From positions 21,936-85,935 of the forward strand of contig JACJXD010000010.1 in the NCBI GenBank assembly GCA_020636845.1: a DNA stretch of 64,000 nucleotides, given 5' to 3'. A model generated the notes under the pieces. It was not told where the DNA came from. It searched no databases and saw nothing but the letters and a program-made list of their open reading frames with translations. Source of the DNA: Bacteroidales bacterium (GTDB taxonomy: Bacteria > Bacteroidota > Bacteroidia > Bacteroidales > Tenuifilaceae). Shown one piece after another: positions 1 through 9,412 of this stretch; the stretch's first letter is position 1, and every line of letters starts with the position of its first letter. Both the position numbers and the translations under genes were made by a program.

Positions 1-26
1 TCACCAACTTTTTTATTTTGCCTCAT
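1..26 (-). CDS. Partial gene running off the left edge (N-terminus only)
   Basis: An ATG at 26-24 on the minus strand opens a frame of eight codons (MRQNKKVG) that leaves the window. It is supported mainly by context: a good Bacteroidota-type promoter and a TetR-type operator lie directly upstream, with the start codon about 17 bases after the expected transcription start. A self-regulating TetR-family repressor or a gene it controls would fit, but too little coding sequence is visible to name it. Confidence 0.4.
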
Positions 27-33
27 GTTTTTA

Positions 34-51
34 TGAATGAACGGTCAGTCA
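34..51. promoter_or_regulatory. TetR-type operator (imperfect palindrome)
   Basis: The 18-base element reads TGAATGA-ACGG-TCAGTCA. The two 7-base arms match each other at 6 of 7 positions as an inverted repeat around a 4-base centre, a form typical of TetR/AcrR-family operators. It begins at the last base of the -7 box of the leftward promoter and covers the expected transcription start, so a bound repressor would block that promoter. The operator class is inferred from form only. Confidence 0.5.
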
Positions 52-81
52 AATATAGTGTGAATGATTTTGTATTACAAA
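50..81 (-). promoter_or_regulatory. Bacteroidota-type promoter for the left-edge gene
   Basis: On the minus strand TTTG (81-78) is followed after 20 bases by TATATTTG (57-50), a full match to the TTTG / TAnnTTTG pattern recognised by the Bacteroidota primary sigma factor. Transcription would start near 43 and run left into the partial gene. The rest of the gap, 82-347, holds no coding frame, hairpin or repeat that I can support. Confidence 0.6.
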
Positions 82-347
82 ATTTTTTAACAACTTTTTA
101 AGTGAATAACGGTTTACTAAAAGCGCACGAAGTATGCAAAACAATAAATTGTTGCCTGAAAAAATTATATCCTTGTCCGAAAAGGGAATTGAGCCTAATC
201 ATGCAAAGGTGTTTCACTTTGTTCGACATGACGCATAAATCTAATAGATTAAATACCAACAGTTAACTACACGCATCAGTCTTCCTATAATCTTCTCAAA
301 AAAAGTAAGCAACACCAAAACAGGATTGATTTCTTATTTTTCCATTT

Positions 348-3300
348 TTAATCGCTTTCGGCAACTACTACGGTATTCCCTTTTTCTGCAAGAAAATTCA
401 AAAGGATGAATAATTTTTGTTGATTTATCGGATCGAGCCCTAACGTTGGATTATCAAGCAAAATAATCGCCTTTTTCTTTAACAAGATTAACTTTTCGGC
501 TAAAGCCAGCCTCCGCAATTCGCCCTGCGAAAAAGTTCCTATTTCCTGTCCTATTGTTAAATAATCAAGACCAGCCTTACTCAGCCAATTCAACGCCTTC
601 CGAGATTTTTCACTCCAAATATCCTTTTTCAATGCTTCTTCAACTGTCAGCCCAAGCCATTGGTCAACGCTTAGGCCTTCTACTCTATAATCTAAAATTT
701 CCGGTTTATACCGTTTCCCGTTACATTCCGGACAAACCTCAACTACATCGGGCAAAAAATCCAACGAGGTAGTAACCAAACCCTTTCCTTTACAATAACT
801 ACATTGCGATTTAACCGAATTAAAACCGAAATCGGCATCCTTTAAACCATCGGCAATTGCCTGCGGAGTGCTTGCGAAGGTTTTCTTTATGTCCGAAATA
901 AATCCAATTCGTGTGGCAATATTACTACCTCCGTTTCCCTGTGGTAACTTTTGATTGGTAACAATCAACTCATAATCGGAAACACCTATGCAATCCCGCT
1001 CAATATCTTTAAGAAGTTTCGATTTTCCACTTCCCATGGAACCTACAATGCGATTTACGAAACTGCTATAAACTTGCGTTGATTTTATAAAATCAAGAAT
1101 ATTTCTACCAACTGGCGTTCCGAAATCGGCTGTAATTAGTTGCTTCGAATTCAATATTTCGTTTGCAACAGGAGCATTGTCTTGGTTAATTGCAGCAGGT
1201 AAAACATCACACATAATATTTCCCCCGTTGATACCGGATTTCGGACCAAGTTCGATTACCCTATCGGCCGAAAAAATCAATTCAGGTCTATAATCGCTAA
1301 ACAGAATTGTATTTCCACGCTGCTTAACTGCATCCAAAATCTTTACTAAATGTTTACGCGCTTTACTATCCAATCCCGCCGACGGTTCATCGAGTATTAT
1401 GCACAACCCGCTTAAATCCGAAGCCAAAATGCTGCTTAACCTAACCCACTTCAACTCTCCGGTCGAAAGCCATTGTGCCGGTCTGTTTAAAGGAATATTG
1501 CTTAATCCTGCGTCGTTCAAAAAGATTAGCTTCGCCGATAGTTGCTTTAAAAGTGCCTCTGATATTTTTTGAAATTGATTTACTTGCAGCAAGCCTAGCA
1601 ACCCTTTCACGGTAAGGTCTTGCATTTGAGCAATGTTTCGTCCGGCAAAGGTATAAGTTAACATTTCGGGATTTAAGCGATTGCCATTACAAACAGGGCA
1701 CAACGAATCGGATAATAATTCCAGCGCACTTTTACCTCTTGCAGAAGGGTAGTGAGTAATGTATTCCTCCTCAACATATCGACATAATCCTTTCCAAACA
1801 TCCGTAAACGCATGTTTGCCAACGTTGTTTTTTCTTTTAAACTCCCAAACCGCATTGTACTGTTTTTCTCCGGTTCCAAACATTACCCAACGTTGCCGGT
1901 CATTCGTTAATTCATTCCACGACAACTCCATGTCAATTTCCTTTTCCTTTGCCATGGCCAACAACAGCGAAAGAAATTTATTTTGCTCCGAAGTGTAATA
2001 ATCGACTGTTTTATGGTTGATTAGCGCACCTTTAAGAAGAGGTTGATCGGGATTTACTATAAGCGTCTCTGCCTTGCACATTTTCTGATAACCAATCCCT
2101 TCGCAAGCAGGACAAACAGCATACTCGTTGGCTAACGAAAAATCGGCGGCAGTTAACTCACCATCACCTTTATTCTCGGCAAACCGAGAATAAATTAACC
2201 GTAATAAATCGTAAATACCACTTACCGATGCAAGAGTCGATCGAATATCCGGATGCAGCACATCGGCTTCAACGGCAACGGTTGGCATCATACTTTGCAC
2301 CTCGTCAACATCGGCTGCATGTTGTAACTTCAACTGCAAACGCCGAAAGCTGGTAAGATTCTCGGTAAATAACCGTTGCCCCTCGGCATGTAGCGTGTGC
2401 ATAAGCAACGAAGTTTTACCGGAACCAGACATGCCTGTAAAGGCAACCGTTTCGCCCGCCTTTATATTGATGTTGATATTTTTAAGGTTATGAGTATGAA
2501 TTCCCTTTAAACAAATGCTTGGCTCTACAACATTTGTTAACTTACGTTGATATTGCCGATTATTCAAAATCTCGTTTGTGGTTACCGACTGATGTTTCGT
2601 TAAAAAGTTGTGAAGCGGTCCACAAAACAGGCATTTTCCCCCATTTATTCCACCTTCGGGCCCAACGTCAACAATCCAATCGGAATTTAAAATCACCTGC
2701 ACATCGTGTTCAACAACAACAACCGTATGTCCTTTTTCTGTAAAACCGCTTAATGCACTTATCAACTTGGAAATATCGACAGGATGCAACCCCGATGTTG
2801 GCTCATCCAAAATATAAAGCGTTTTTTGCTTGGGATTTGCATACAACTCCGAAGCCAACTTTATGCGCTGGGCCTCGCCTCCCGAAAGGGTGGTTGATGG
2901 TTGACCCAACTTTAAATAGCCTAATCCTAAAAGCCACAGCGCATTTAAATATGGCAAAACAGATGCTTCATCGACAAAGAAATACCTTGCCTCGTCAACG
3001 CTCATCTGCAAAACCTGATGAATATTTTTTCCCTTGTATTCTACGGATAACACCTCGCCTTTAAAACGAGTACCATGACAAACAGGGCAAGGTTGCTCCA
3101 AATCCTCGAAAATGTGCATTCCGGTAACCACCACTCCCGATCCCGAACATGCCGGACATTGTCCCTGCTTTGAATTGAAGGAAAAGTAACTTGCCGAAAA
3201 ACCCGCCTTTTTGGCATCCGGAGTTTGAGCAAATAGTTTCCGTAACTGGTCGAAAAGGCCTGTATATGTAGCAGGATTACTCCTTGATGTTCTGCCAATG

Positions 3301-4895
3301 GGCTGTTGATCGACATGTACAACTCTTTTAAACTGACCGCAACGAAGCAACCCAAAGTTTACCAACGTGCTTTTCCCCGCTCCCGACACGCCTACTATGG
3401 CATTCAATTTACCAAAGGCAAAGGTAAATTTCTGATTATCTATGTTGTTTGCCTGTTCAATGGCAACATCGAATGTCTTAAAACTTTCATTTTCAACCTC
3501 CTTGTTATCCGGCTTAGTCAAGAATTTAAGTGCCTTCGATGTATTCGTATCTCTTTTTAACAATTGCTCCAGCGTTCCGCTGAAAACAAGTTCGCCTCCA
3601 TTGTCTCCCGCATTCGGGCCTAACTCTATAATGTACTGTGCTGCCTTTATAACCTGTTCGTTGTGTTCAACAACTACAACCGTATTTCCTTTCTCCACCA
3701 ATAAGTACATCGATTCGATTAGCGCTGCAACATCGCGAGGATGTAAACCTATTGATGGTTCATCGAAAAGGTAAAGCACTCCGGTTAACCCACTATGGTT
3801 TAATTGTGCCAATCGCATTCGCCGAAGTTCGCCCTGCGAAAGCGTTTCGCTAAGCCTGCTTGCCGAAATATGCCCCACACTTAACTTACATAATTGCTCC
3901 AACCTTTGAATAATAGCCTCCGTAAGTTTCTCCTCCCCCTTAATATCAAAAGAAACCTTTCTCAACTCGGACAATAGCTGAGAAAATGGCAAACTATTAT
4001 ATTGCGAAAAAGTTTTTCCCTTCCATGTTACACCTAAGGAATGAAGGTTTAACCTATCGCCATTACAAACAGGACACGTCCGCGATGAAACAAACCGCAA
4101 TATATTGTCGTTTCTATCACGAAGCAGAATTTCTTCCATCACCGGAATAATACCCCGATAATAGGCTTCGTCGCGAGGACGAGCGGTTAGTCCGGTCCAC
4201 TTCATCCTTGATTCTAACGAATGCTTACCATAAAGCACCATAACCTTTTGGCTTCCGTACAAAACAACATTCTTTTGATGTTCCGTAAGTGCGTTCCACG
4301 GAATATCAACGGAAAAACCCTCACTTTTACAAACCTTATCCAACTCATCGATGGTTACCTGCGAGTAAATGGTATATCCGTTAGGCAGGGTAATGGACAG
4401 TGCACCATCGCGCAACGATTTGCTCGGATCACCTACAATTTTTTCAACATCAATATACTCCTCTATTCCCAACCCTTTACAATGCGAACACCAACCCTTT
4501 TCGGAATTAAACGAAAACTGGTTACGCATCAGTGCCTCATGCTGGTCGTTGTACCTCGAAAACAGCTGCCGCAGCAATGGGGATACTTCGCTAAAGGTTC
4601 CCGCGGTAGAACGTCGGTTGGCCTGTACATTAGTTTGTCCAACGCTTATAACGGGACGCAGGCCCTGAATGGAAATTACCTTTGCCGGACGAATTTTTCC
4701 AAGTCGGGAACGGGTATATGCCGAAAAAGTTTCTAGGTACATCCGCTGTCCCTCACGCTGCAAAACATCGCGAACCAAACTACTTTTGCCACTTCCCGAC
4801 AAACCGGTAATAACCGTTAACTGCTGAAGGGGAATATCAACGTCTATTTGTTTTAAGTTATTTTCGGAAGCGCCTCGTATAACTATATTTTGCAT
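348..4895 (-). CDS. Four-ATPase UvrA-like protein (fused tandem UvrA)
   Basis: This 1515-residue protein holds two UvrA-like halves in one chain. Walker A motifs are at residues 31-39, 502-509, 821-828 and 1285-1292. ABC signatures are near 351, 670, 1143 and 1455, and Walker B motifs near 376, 695, 1166 and 1478. Each domain carries the UvrA zinc-module pairs (for example CSHC 136-139 with CPVC 274-277). After residue 113 the chain goes almost directly to FSFN and the CxxC element, so the UvrB-binding domain of true UvrA is missing. The second half is eroded: domain 4 has DNP instead of DEP in Walker B, both domains 3 and 4 lack the switch histidine (SDYR, AESD), and the protein ends right after that point. 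UvrA class II relatives without the UvrB domain act in DNA damage or drug tolerance. The role here is inferred. Standard UvrA is about 940 residues. Confidence 0.85.
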   Translation of the reverse strand: MQNIVIRGASENNLKQIDVDIPLQQLTVITGLSGSGKSSLVRDVLQREGQRMYLETFSAYTRSRLGKIRPAKVISIQGLRPVISVGQTNVQANRRSTAGTFSEVSPLLRQLFSRYNDQHEALMRNQFSFNSEKGWCSHCKGLGIEEYIDVEKIVGDPSKSLRDGALSITLPNGYTIYSQVTIDELDKVCKSEGFSVDIPWNALTEHQKNVVLYGSQKVMVLYGKHSLESRMKWTGLTARPRDEAYYRGIIPVMEEILLRDRNDNILRFVSSRTCPVCNGDRLNLHSLGVTWKGKTFSQYNSLPFSQLLSELRKVSFDIKGEEKLTEAIIQRLEQLCKLSVGHISASRLSETLSQGELRRMRLAQLNHSGLTGVLYLFDEPSIGLHPRDVAALIESMYLLVEKGNTVVVVEHNEQVIKAAQYIIELGPNAGDNGGELVFSGTLEQLLKRDTNTSKALKFLTKPDNKEVENESFKTFDVAIEQANNIDNQKFTFAFGKLNAIVGVSGAGKSTLVNFGLLRCGQFKRVVHVDQQPIGRTSRSNPATYTGLFDQLRKLFAQTPDAKKAGFSASYFSFNSKQGQCPACSGSGVVVTGMHIFEDLEQPCPVCHGTRFKGEVLSVEYKGKNIHQVLQMSVDEARYFFVDEASVLPYLNALWLLGLGYLKLGQPSTTLSGGEAQRIKLASELYANPKQKTLYILDEPTSGLHPVDISKLISALSGFTEKGHTVVVVEHDVQVILNSDWIVDVGPEGGINGGKCLFCGPLHNFLTKHQSVTTNEILNNRQYQRKLTNVVEPSICLKGIHTHNLKNININIKAGETVAFTGMSGSGKTSLLMHTLHAEGQRLFTENLTSFRRLQLKLQHAADVDEVQSMMPTVAVEADVLHPDIRSTLASVSGIYDLLRLIYSRFAENKGDGELTAADFSLANEYAVCPACEGIGYQKMCKAETLIVNPDQPLLKGALINHKTVDYYTSEQNKFLSLLLAMAKEKEIDMELSWNELTNDRQRWVMFGTGEKQYNAVWEFKRKNNVGKHAFTDVWKGLCRYVEEEYITHYPSARGKSALELLSDSLCPVCNGNRLNPEMLTYTFAGRNIAQMQDLTVKGLLGLLQVNQFQKISEALLKQLSAKLIFLNDAGLSNIPLNRPAQWLSTGELKWVRLSSILASDLSGLCIILDEPSAGLDSKARKHLVKILDAVKQRGNTILFSDYRPELIFSADRVIELGPKSGINGGNIMCDVLPAAINQDNAPVANEILNSKQLITADFGTPVGRNILDFIKSTQVYSSFVNRIVGSMGSGKSKLLKDIERDCIGVSDYELIVTNQKLPQGNGGSNIATRIGFISDIKKTFASTPQAIADGLKDADFGFNSVKSQCSYCKGKGLVTTSLDFLPDVVEVCPECNGKRYKPEILDYRVEGLSVDQWLGLTVEEALKKDIWSEKSRKALNWLSKAGLDYLTIGQEIGTFSQGELRRLALAEKLILLKKKAIILLDNPTLGLDPINQQKLFILLNFLAEKGNTVVVAESD

Positions 4896-4915
4896 GATAA
4901 ATCCAGATTGAACAA

Positions 4916-4945
4916 CAAAATTAGCCTAATTTACCAACAAACAAA
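4916..4945 (-). promoter_or_regulatory. Promoter of the UvrA-like gene
   Basis: On the minus strand TTTG (4945-4942), an 18-base spacer and TAATTTTG (4923-4916) match the Bacteroidota promoter pattern. Transcription would start near 4909, 14 bases before the ATG at 4895. The -33 element lies inside the T-rich tail of the terminator of the upstream gene. Confidence 0.6.
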
Positions 4946-4964
4946 GGCGACCATTTGGCCGCCT
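4937..4964 (-). terminator. Rho-independent terminator of the coiled-coil protein gene
   Basis: Read on the minus strand, AGGCGGCC, loop AAAT and GGTCGCCT form an 8-bp stem (one G-U pair) at 4964-4945, followed by TTTGTTTG. It lies 22 bases after the stop codon of the gene ending at 4986 and separates it from the UvrA-like gene. Confidence 0.7.
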
Positions 4965-4985
4965 CCACATTAAAATTTACAACTA

Positions 4986-5879
4986 TTACTTTAAGGTAAA
5001 CTCGCTATATCCAATAAGATAACCATCCATGTACAACGATACCTTGTAGGTTCCCTTTAACAAATCGCCCTTGCTATCGAAAAATATACACATATCGATA
5101 TCCTTGTTCTGATAGTCAACCTCACGATTTGCCGAGTAAACAATATTTTGCCCCTCGAATTCGAATACATCGCTTTCCGATTTTGCCAGCAAGAAATCGT
5201 CCGGACCAACAATTCGCATGTAAACGTCACGTTGCCCAGGTTTCGCAATTAAGTTTTCGCTTAAGGTAAAGCAAGCACGGATTTTATCGACACGACGAGC
5301 GCGGGTAACTTCTTTACCCCTACTGTTTACGCCCATTGTTACAACGCTACGCGCTTTAACTACCGAACCTTTGGCAACTTGCTGGTTCAACGAATCGGTT
5401 TTTTGCTCGAGATTCTTTACCGTTTGCTTAGCCGTTGCGGCCTCCTCCTTAACTTTAATATTTTCGGCAATAAGAGCCTTATTCATGGTATTCAACGAAT
5501 CTATATCGTGAAGCATATCCTTCATGATAGACCTTAGCGTTCCTAACTCTTTTTGGTACTCTTTAATCTTGGCGTAACTAACACGTTTAACTGTTTGCAA
5601 TTCGCTATACATTTTCTTTGCATGATCCTGTTCCCTCTGCAAACGTTGATTTAAACTGTCGTTGTCGGTTTGCAATTCACCATAATCGTTCATAAGATTA
5701 AGCAGATTCCTAGAAATAGAATCCTTTTCGGCCATGAGCTGTGTCTCATTTTCCTGAGCTTCTTTCTTTTGCTGGAAGTAAACAACGGTTAATCCTCCAA
5801 GAACAATAAGAAGTATTACAATTAAAACCGTAAGAAACGTTACAGCTTTAGATGATTTTTGCGTATTCTCCATAAACAT
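4986..5879 (-). CDS. Membrane-anchored coiled-coil protein of unknown function
   Basis: A 297-residue protein. A short cytoplasmic stretch leads into one membrane helix at about 13-34, then a long heptad-rich coiled coil at about 35-170 rich in Glu, Lys, Asn and Leu, then a compact C-terminal domain of about 115 residues with alternating hydrophobic residues suggesting a beta-sandwich. Signal-anchor topology would put the coiled coil and C-terminal domain in the periplasm. I recognise the architecture from Bacteroidota proteins of unknown function but no named family. The start could be Met1 or Met3 (ATG GAG). It lies 35 bases downstream of gldA on the same strand and may share its transcript. 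It ends at its own terminator. Confidence 0.75.
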   Translation of the reverse strand: MFMENTQKSSKAVTFLTVLIVILLIVLGGLTVVYFQQKKEAQENETQLMAEKDSISRNLLNLMNDYGELQTDNDSLNQRLQREQDHAKKMYSELQTVKRVSYAKIKEYQKELGTLRSIMKDMLHDIDSLNTMNKALIAENIKVKEEAATAKQTVKNLEQKTDSLNQQVAKGSVVKARSVVTMGVNSRGKEVTRARRVDKIRACFTLSENLIAKPGQRDVYMRIVGPDDFLLAKSESDVFEFEGQNIVYSANREVDYQNKDIDMCIFFDSKGDLLKGTYKVSLYMDGYLIGYSEFTLK

Positions 5880-5914
5880 TAAATTTATTTAATCCTTCAA
5901 AATTAACGTATTTT

Positions 5915-6832
5915 TTACTCACTTGTTGTAAGGTTCTGAAATACTTCTTCGAGCATAAGTTTTTTACGGTTCATCGTAAGTAAAGTAAATCCGTTTTGCT
6001 TGGCAAAGTTGAAAATTTGCGGACGAACATCGCTATCGCTTTCCGATTGAAGCAGCCATAATTCCCCGTCTAACTTCGATACGGAACTTACACTGGGTAT
6101 TTTACCTAAAACTTCCGGTGTCACACTTTCGAGGAACTCCACAACAACATTTTGTGCGTTACCCGTAGAAAATCCTTTTATTTCCGAAGTCGCCCCGTCG
6201 GCAACAATACTTCCCTTATTAATAATAATAACCCGCTGGCAAACCGCTTCAACCTCCTGCATTATGTGGGTTGAAAGCAACACCGTTTTTTCTCGCCCCA
6301 GCGTACTTATCAAATTTCTAATCTCTATTATTTGGTTTGGATCCAAACCGCTGGTAGGTTCGTCGAGAATTAACACACTAGGATCGTGAAGCATAGCCTG
6401 TGCCAATCCAACTCGCTGCTTATACCCTTTCGATAAACTGCCTATTTTCTTGTTTTGCTCGTGCCCAATTCCGGTTAAATCGATTAACTGCCTTACTCTG
6501 TTGCTTTTGGTTTTTCCCAACTTATAAATCCCGGCAACCCAAAGCAAATACTCCTTAACGTACATATCGTAGTAAAGCGGATTACTTTCCGGTAAATAGC
6601 CTATTTCGCCACGAAAATCGAAATCGGGATCAAGCGTGTTGTGTCCGTTAACCTCAACCAAACCTTCGGTTTGCTTAATATATCCGGTGATAATTTTCAT
6701 CAACGTAGATTTCCCTGCACCGTTAGGCCCAAGCAAACCCACTACCTCTCCAGCCGGAATGGAAAAACTTACAGCATCAAGCGCTTTTTGCTGACTATAT
6801 TGCTTTGTAATACGGTTAACTACAATTGACAT
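5915..6832 (-). CDS. gldA: GldA-type ABC transporter ATP-binding protein
   Basis: A 305-residue single-domain ABC ATPase. Walker A (GPNGAGKST) is near residue 35, the signature LSKGYKQRVG near 133, Walker B LILDEPTSGLDP near 155, and the switch histidine in STHIMQE. The C-terminal extension of about 85 residues is usual for GldA and the CcmA/NatA-like exporters. In gliding Bacteroidota GldA pairs with the membrane subunits GldF and GldG, and non-gliding members keep the genes too. No gldF or gldG is next to it here, so its partners must be encoded elsewhere and the substrate is unknown. A TAnnTTTG promoter precedes it. Confidence 0.78.
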   Translation of the reverse strand: MSIVVNRITKQYSQQKALDAVSFSIPAGEVVGLLGPNGAGKSTLMKIITGYIKQTEGLVEVNGHNTLDPDFDFRGEIGYLPESNPLYYDMYVKEYLLWVAGIYKLGKTKSNRVRQLIDLTGIGHEQNKKIGSLSKGYKQRVGLAQAMLHDPSVLILDEPTSGLDPNQIIEIRNLISTLGREKTVLLSTHIMQEVEAVCQRVIIINKGSIVADGATSEIKGFSTGNAQNVVVEFLESVTPEVLGKIPSVSSVSKLDGELWLLQSESDSDVRPQIFNFAKQNGFTLLTMNRKKLMLEEVFQNLTTSE

Positions 6833-6858
6833 TCGAAATCTTTCTTGTAATAGATTAG

Positions 6859-6866
6859 CAAAAGTA
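6859..6866 (-). promoter_or_regulatory. -7 promoter element for gldA
   Basis: TACTTTTG on the minus strand matches TAnnTTTG exactly and lies 26 bases before the ATG at 6832, predicting a leader of about 20 bases. No clear -33 TTTG is present at the right distance. Confidence 0.45.
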
Positions 6867-6956
6867 ATTATTTAATAAATAATAAGCTTGTTTGATGTTA
6901 TAAACGTAAGCGGCAGACTTTTATTAAATATTTGTATGTTAATAAAATATAATTTC

Positions 6957-9335
6957 CTAAAATTCTACTTTATAACTTAGCACAGGAAGAACAAATGCTA
7001 TCTCCGATTTTTCAATCTTATTTGTCTTGTAATTATATATATAACCATCGTCAACCGGAGTTCCAAGAATGTTCTTAACCTGTAAGGCCCAAACGCCGGA
7101 GTACTTACTTTTATTTGTTCTGAAAGTAACCGAAATATCCACATTATAAACAGGAGAATTTTGTTTCTCAAATGCGCGGTTTTCGTCATAAACAATCCTT
7201 TTTTCCTGCATCGATTGCTCGTAGTTAACCGGACTGTAGCACTCTCCTCCCATAATATTTGCCCTGAAGTTAACTCCTAACATTTTGTTTTTCTTTAAAA
7301 AAATTTCTTTCCCAAAAAGGATATTCGTCACAAACCGTTTATTATATCGGGTGTTTCGCCAAACATTATCATCGCCCTTATATTTAGAATTGAAAACAGA
7401 TGCTGTGATTAAGTAGTAGTAATTATTATTCAAAAATCGCTCAAAGGTTATATCAACACCAATGTTTTTCCCAACGCTATTATTTTCCAACGCACTCATA
7501 AACGACCAATCCTGTTTAAAGTTAATTAGCGAGTAAGAGCTGTCGGCAATTCCGGGAATATCATACAAGTACTGGAAATACGGCTCAACCTTCAACCGAA
7601 GATTCTTATTGATTAACCAATCGTAAGCCAGTATAAAATGATGAGCCTTCGATAAACCTAAATTTTTATTCGGATAATAATCCTGCCCGTTAATGTTCTG
7701 TTTTATGAAGTATATTTTGAGTTCCTCCAACTGGCTGTGCTTTCCGTAACCAAAAGAAATGGCATGATTTGGAGCCACATTCCATTTCAAACTGAATCGC
7801 GGTTCGACGGAATAATTTCCATTTAATGCAAAAAAGTTGAAGTTTACTCCTGCGTTGGCAGTTAATTTTTGAGTTATATCATATTTTGATTCGATGTAAA
7901 ATTCTGTATAGTTGGAACTTCCCCTTTGTTTTACATAATTCTGAAACGTTTCAGGATTATCGTTAATCGTACTGCTTAAATCGATGTTGTACAAAATGTT
8001 ACTAAAACTTACGCCCGTTCTAACGGTATGCTTTGCACCAAACTTGTAATTAAGAAAAGTGCTGGCTTCTATTTTCCCCGATTTATCGGCAAAATCCCAA
8101 TTGGGGCGAAGAACCAACAAGTCGTCGAACCTTTTGGCGGTTATTGTATTAACAGTTCCAGATGCCGCAACAGAAGTATTAATGTATGCCCGTTTCCCTA
8201 ATAAAACTTTATGGGTAATGCCTGTAGCCCCCATATTCAAATTCCAATCGTAGGTAACTCTGTCCCAATCCGATTCCCATTTTGTTGAATCCTTCTCTTC
8301 CGGTTCCTGATTAAAGTCAATGGCACCAATTCCCCAAATAGAGAATACTCCCGCTTTACCAGCCGGGAAATTCAACTTAAAGGAAAAATCCTGATACCGG
8401 GGTATTTGAGCCGACGGAATTATCCCCATTTTATTTATCAACCCAAACGTTGAGTATCGGTAATTAAAAAGATAACTCGATTTTCCACCCGCAATAAACG
8501 GACCTTCCGAAGCAAAATCGATTCCCAGCACCCCCGCCTGAAACGTATTTTCATATTTTTCGCTATTCCCGTTACGCAACTTCATATCAAAAACACCTGC
8601 AAGAGCATTACCATACTCGGCAGGAAATGCACCAGTAAAAAAATCGGAATTAGCCAATAACTGGCTGCTGAACACAGTTAACACTCCTCCGCCTGCTACA
8701 TTTCCGCCTGCAAAGTGGTTAGGGTTAGGTATTTCGACACCTTCTAAACGCCACAACACGCCTTTTGGCGAATTTCCACGGATAATAATAGCATTATCCT
8801 GAATGTTTCCAACGGTTACTCCGGCAAATGCCGATGCCATTCGTGCAGGGTCATCTAATCCTCCCGCATACCTACGCGTTTCCTCCACGGTAAAAGATTT
8901 TGCACTTATGGAAGCCATGGGATTCATTGGTTTATCCTTTCGGGTGTGCGCCTTTACAACCACTTCTTCGAGTTGGTTAATACTCTGTTTTAAACCAACA
9001 TTCAACACAACCTCCTTACTCGATGTAATAAGGATTTCCGGAATTATGGCCTGCTCATAACCAACAAAATTGACCTGAATACTATACCTTCCGAGCGGAG
9101 CATTTTCTATACGGTAATTTCCATTCATATCGGTTGATGTTCCAAGCGTCGGATTGGTTCCAAGAATTACTACCGTAGCTCCGGGAAGCGTTGCCTGAGT
9201 TTCAATGTCAACAACGGTTCCTTTAATTACTTGCGTTAAATTTTGAGAATAAACTATCTTGAACGAAGTTAAACTTAAAATGCAAAATGTCAGATAAATA
9301 AGCCTTTTGGTAAATTTTACAAATGTTGTTTTCAT
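6957..9335 (-). CDS. TonB-dependent outer-membrane receptor with carboxypeptidase-regulatory-like domain
   Basis: A 792-residue exported protein. A signal peptide (about 1-31, ending before QNL) is followed by a carboxypeptidase-regulatory-like beta-sandwich (about 36-125), then a plug domain (about 140-250) with the IIIRGNSPKG and YGNALAGVFD elements, and a barrel with aromatic-rich strands to a terminal KVEF. Phe at the C-terminus is the usual outer-membrane barrel insertion signal. Such receptors take up large or scarce ligands using TonB energy; the ligand cannot be read from sequence. It is the last gene of a leftward set with an STN protein, FecR and an ECF sigma factor, so surface-signal control is likely. 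It has no SusD partner. Confidence 0.88.
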   Translation of the reverse strand: MKTTFVKFTKRLIYLTFCILSLTSFKIVYSQNLTQVIKGTVVDIETQATLPGATVVILGTNPTLGTSTDMNGNYRIENAPLGRYSIQVNFVGYEQAIIPEILITSSKEVVLNVGLKQSINQLEEVVVKAHTRKDKPMNPMASISAKSFTVEETRRYAGGLDDPARMASAFAGVTVGNIQDNAIIIRGNSPKGVLWRLEGVEIPNPNHFAGGNVAGGGVLTVFSSQLLANSDFFTGAFPAEYGNALAGVFDMKLRNGNSEKYENTFQAGVLGIDFASEGPFIAGGKSSYLFNYRYSTFGLINKMGIIPSAQIPRYQDFSFKLNFPAGKAGVFSIWGIGAIDFNQEPEEKDSTKWESDWDRVTYDWNLNMGATGITHKVLLGKRAYINTSVAASGTVNTITAKRFDDLLVLRPNWDFADKSGKIEASTFLNYKFGAKHTVRTGVSFSNILYNIDLSSTINDNPETFQNYVKQRGSSNYTEFYIESKYDITQKLTANAGVNFNFFALNGNYSVEPRFSLKWNVAPNHAISFGYGKHSQLEELKIYFIKQNINGQDYYPNKNLGLSKAHHFILAYDWLINKNLRLKVEPYFQYLYDIPGIADSSYSLINFKQDWSFMSALENNSVGKNIGVDITFERFLNNNYYYLITASVFNSKYKGDDNVWRNTRYNKRFVTNILFGKEIFLKKNKMLGVNFRANIMGGECYSPVNYEQSMQEKRIVYDENRAFEKQNSPVYNVDISVTFRTNKSKYSGVWALQVKNILGTPVDDGYIYNYKTNKIEKSEIAFVLPVLSYKVEF

Positions 9336-9412
9336 GGATTTCTATTTTTAATTTCAATCCTATGACAACTACACTCTTTTTTACCCCTAGTTCCCAGTTA
9401 AATTTTTTTTGA

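Noticed and set aside
200..350. Possible frameshift at the 3' end of the UvrA-like gene, because it ends right after the switch region
   Set aside because: The next bases in all three frames give no continuation resembling the usual GPEGG segment, so a real truncation is more likely than a sequencing error.
4221..4736. 171-residue plus-strand frame opposite the UvrA-like gene
   Set aside because: It is antisense to a well-supported gene, has no promoter and no recognisable protein features.
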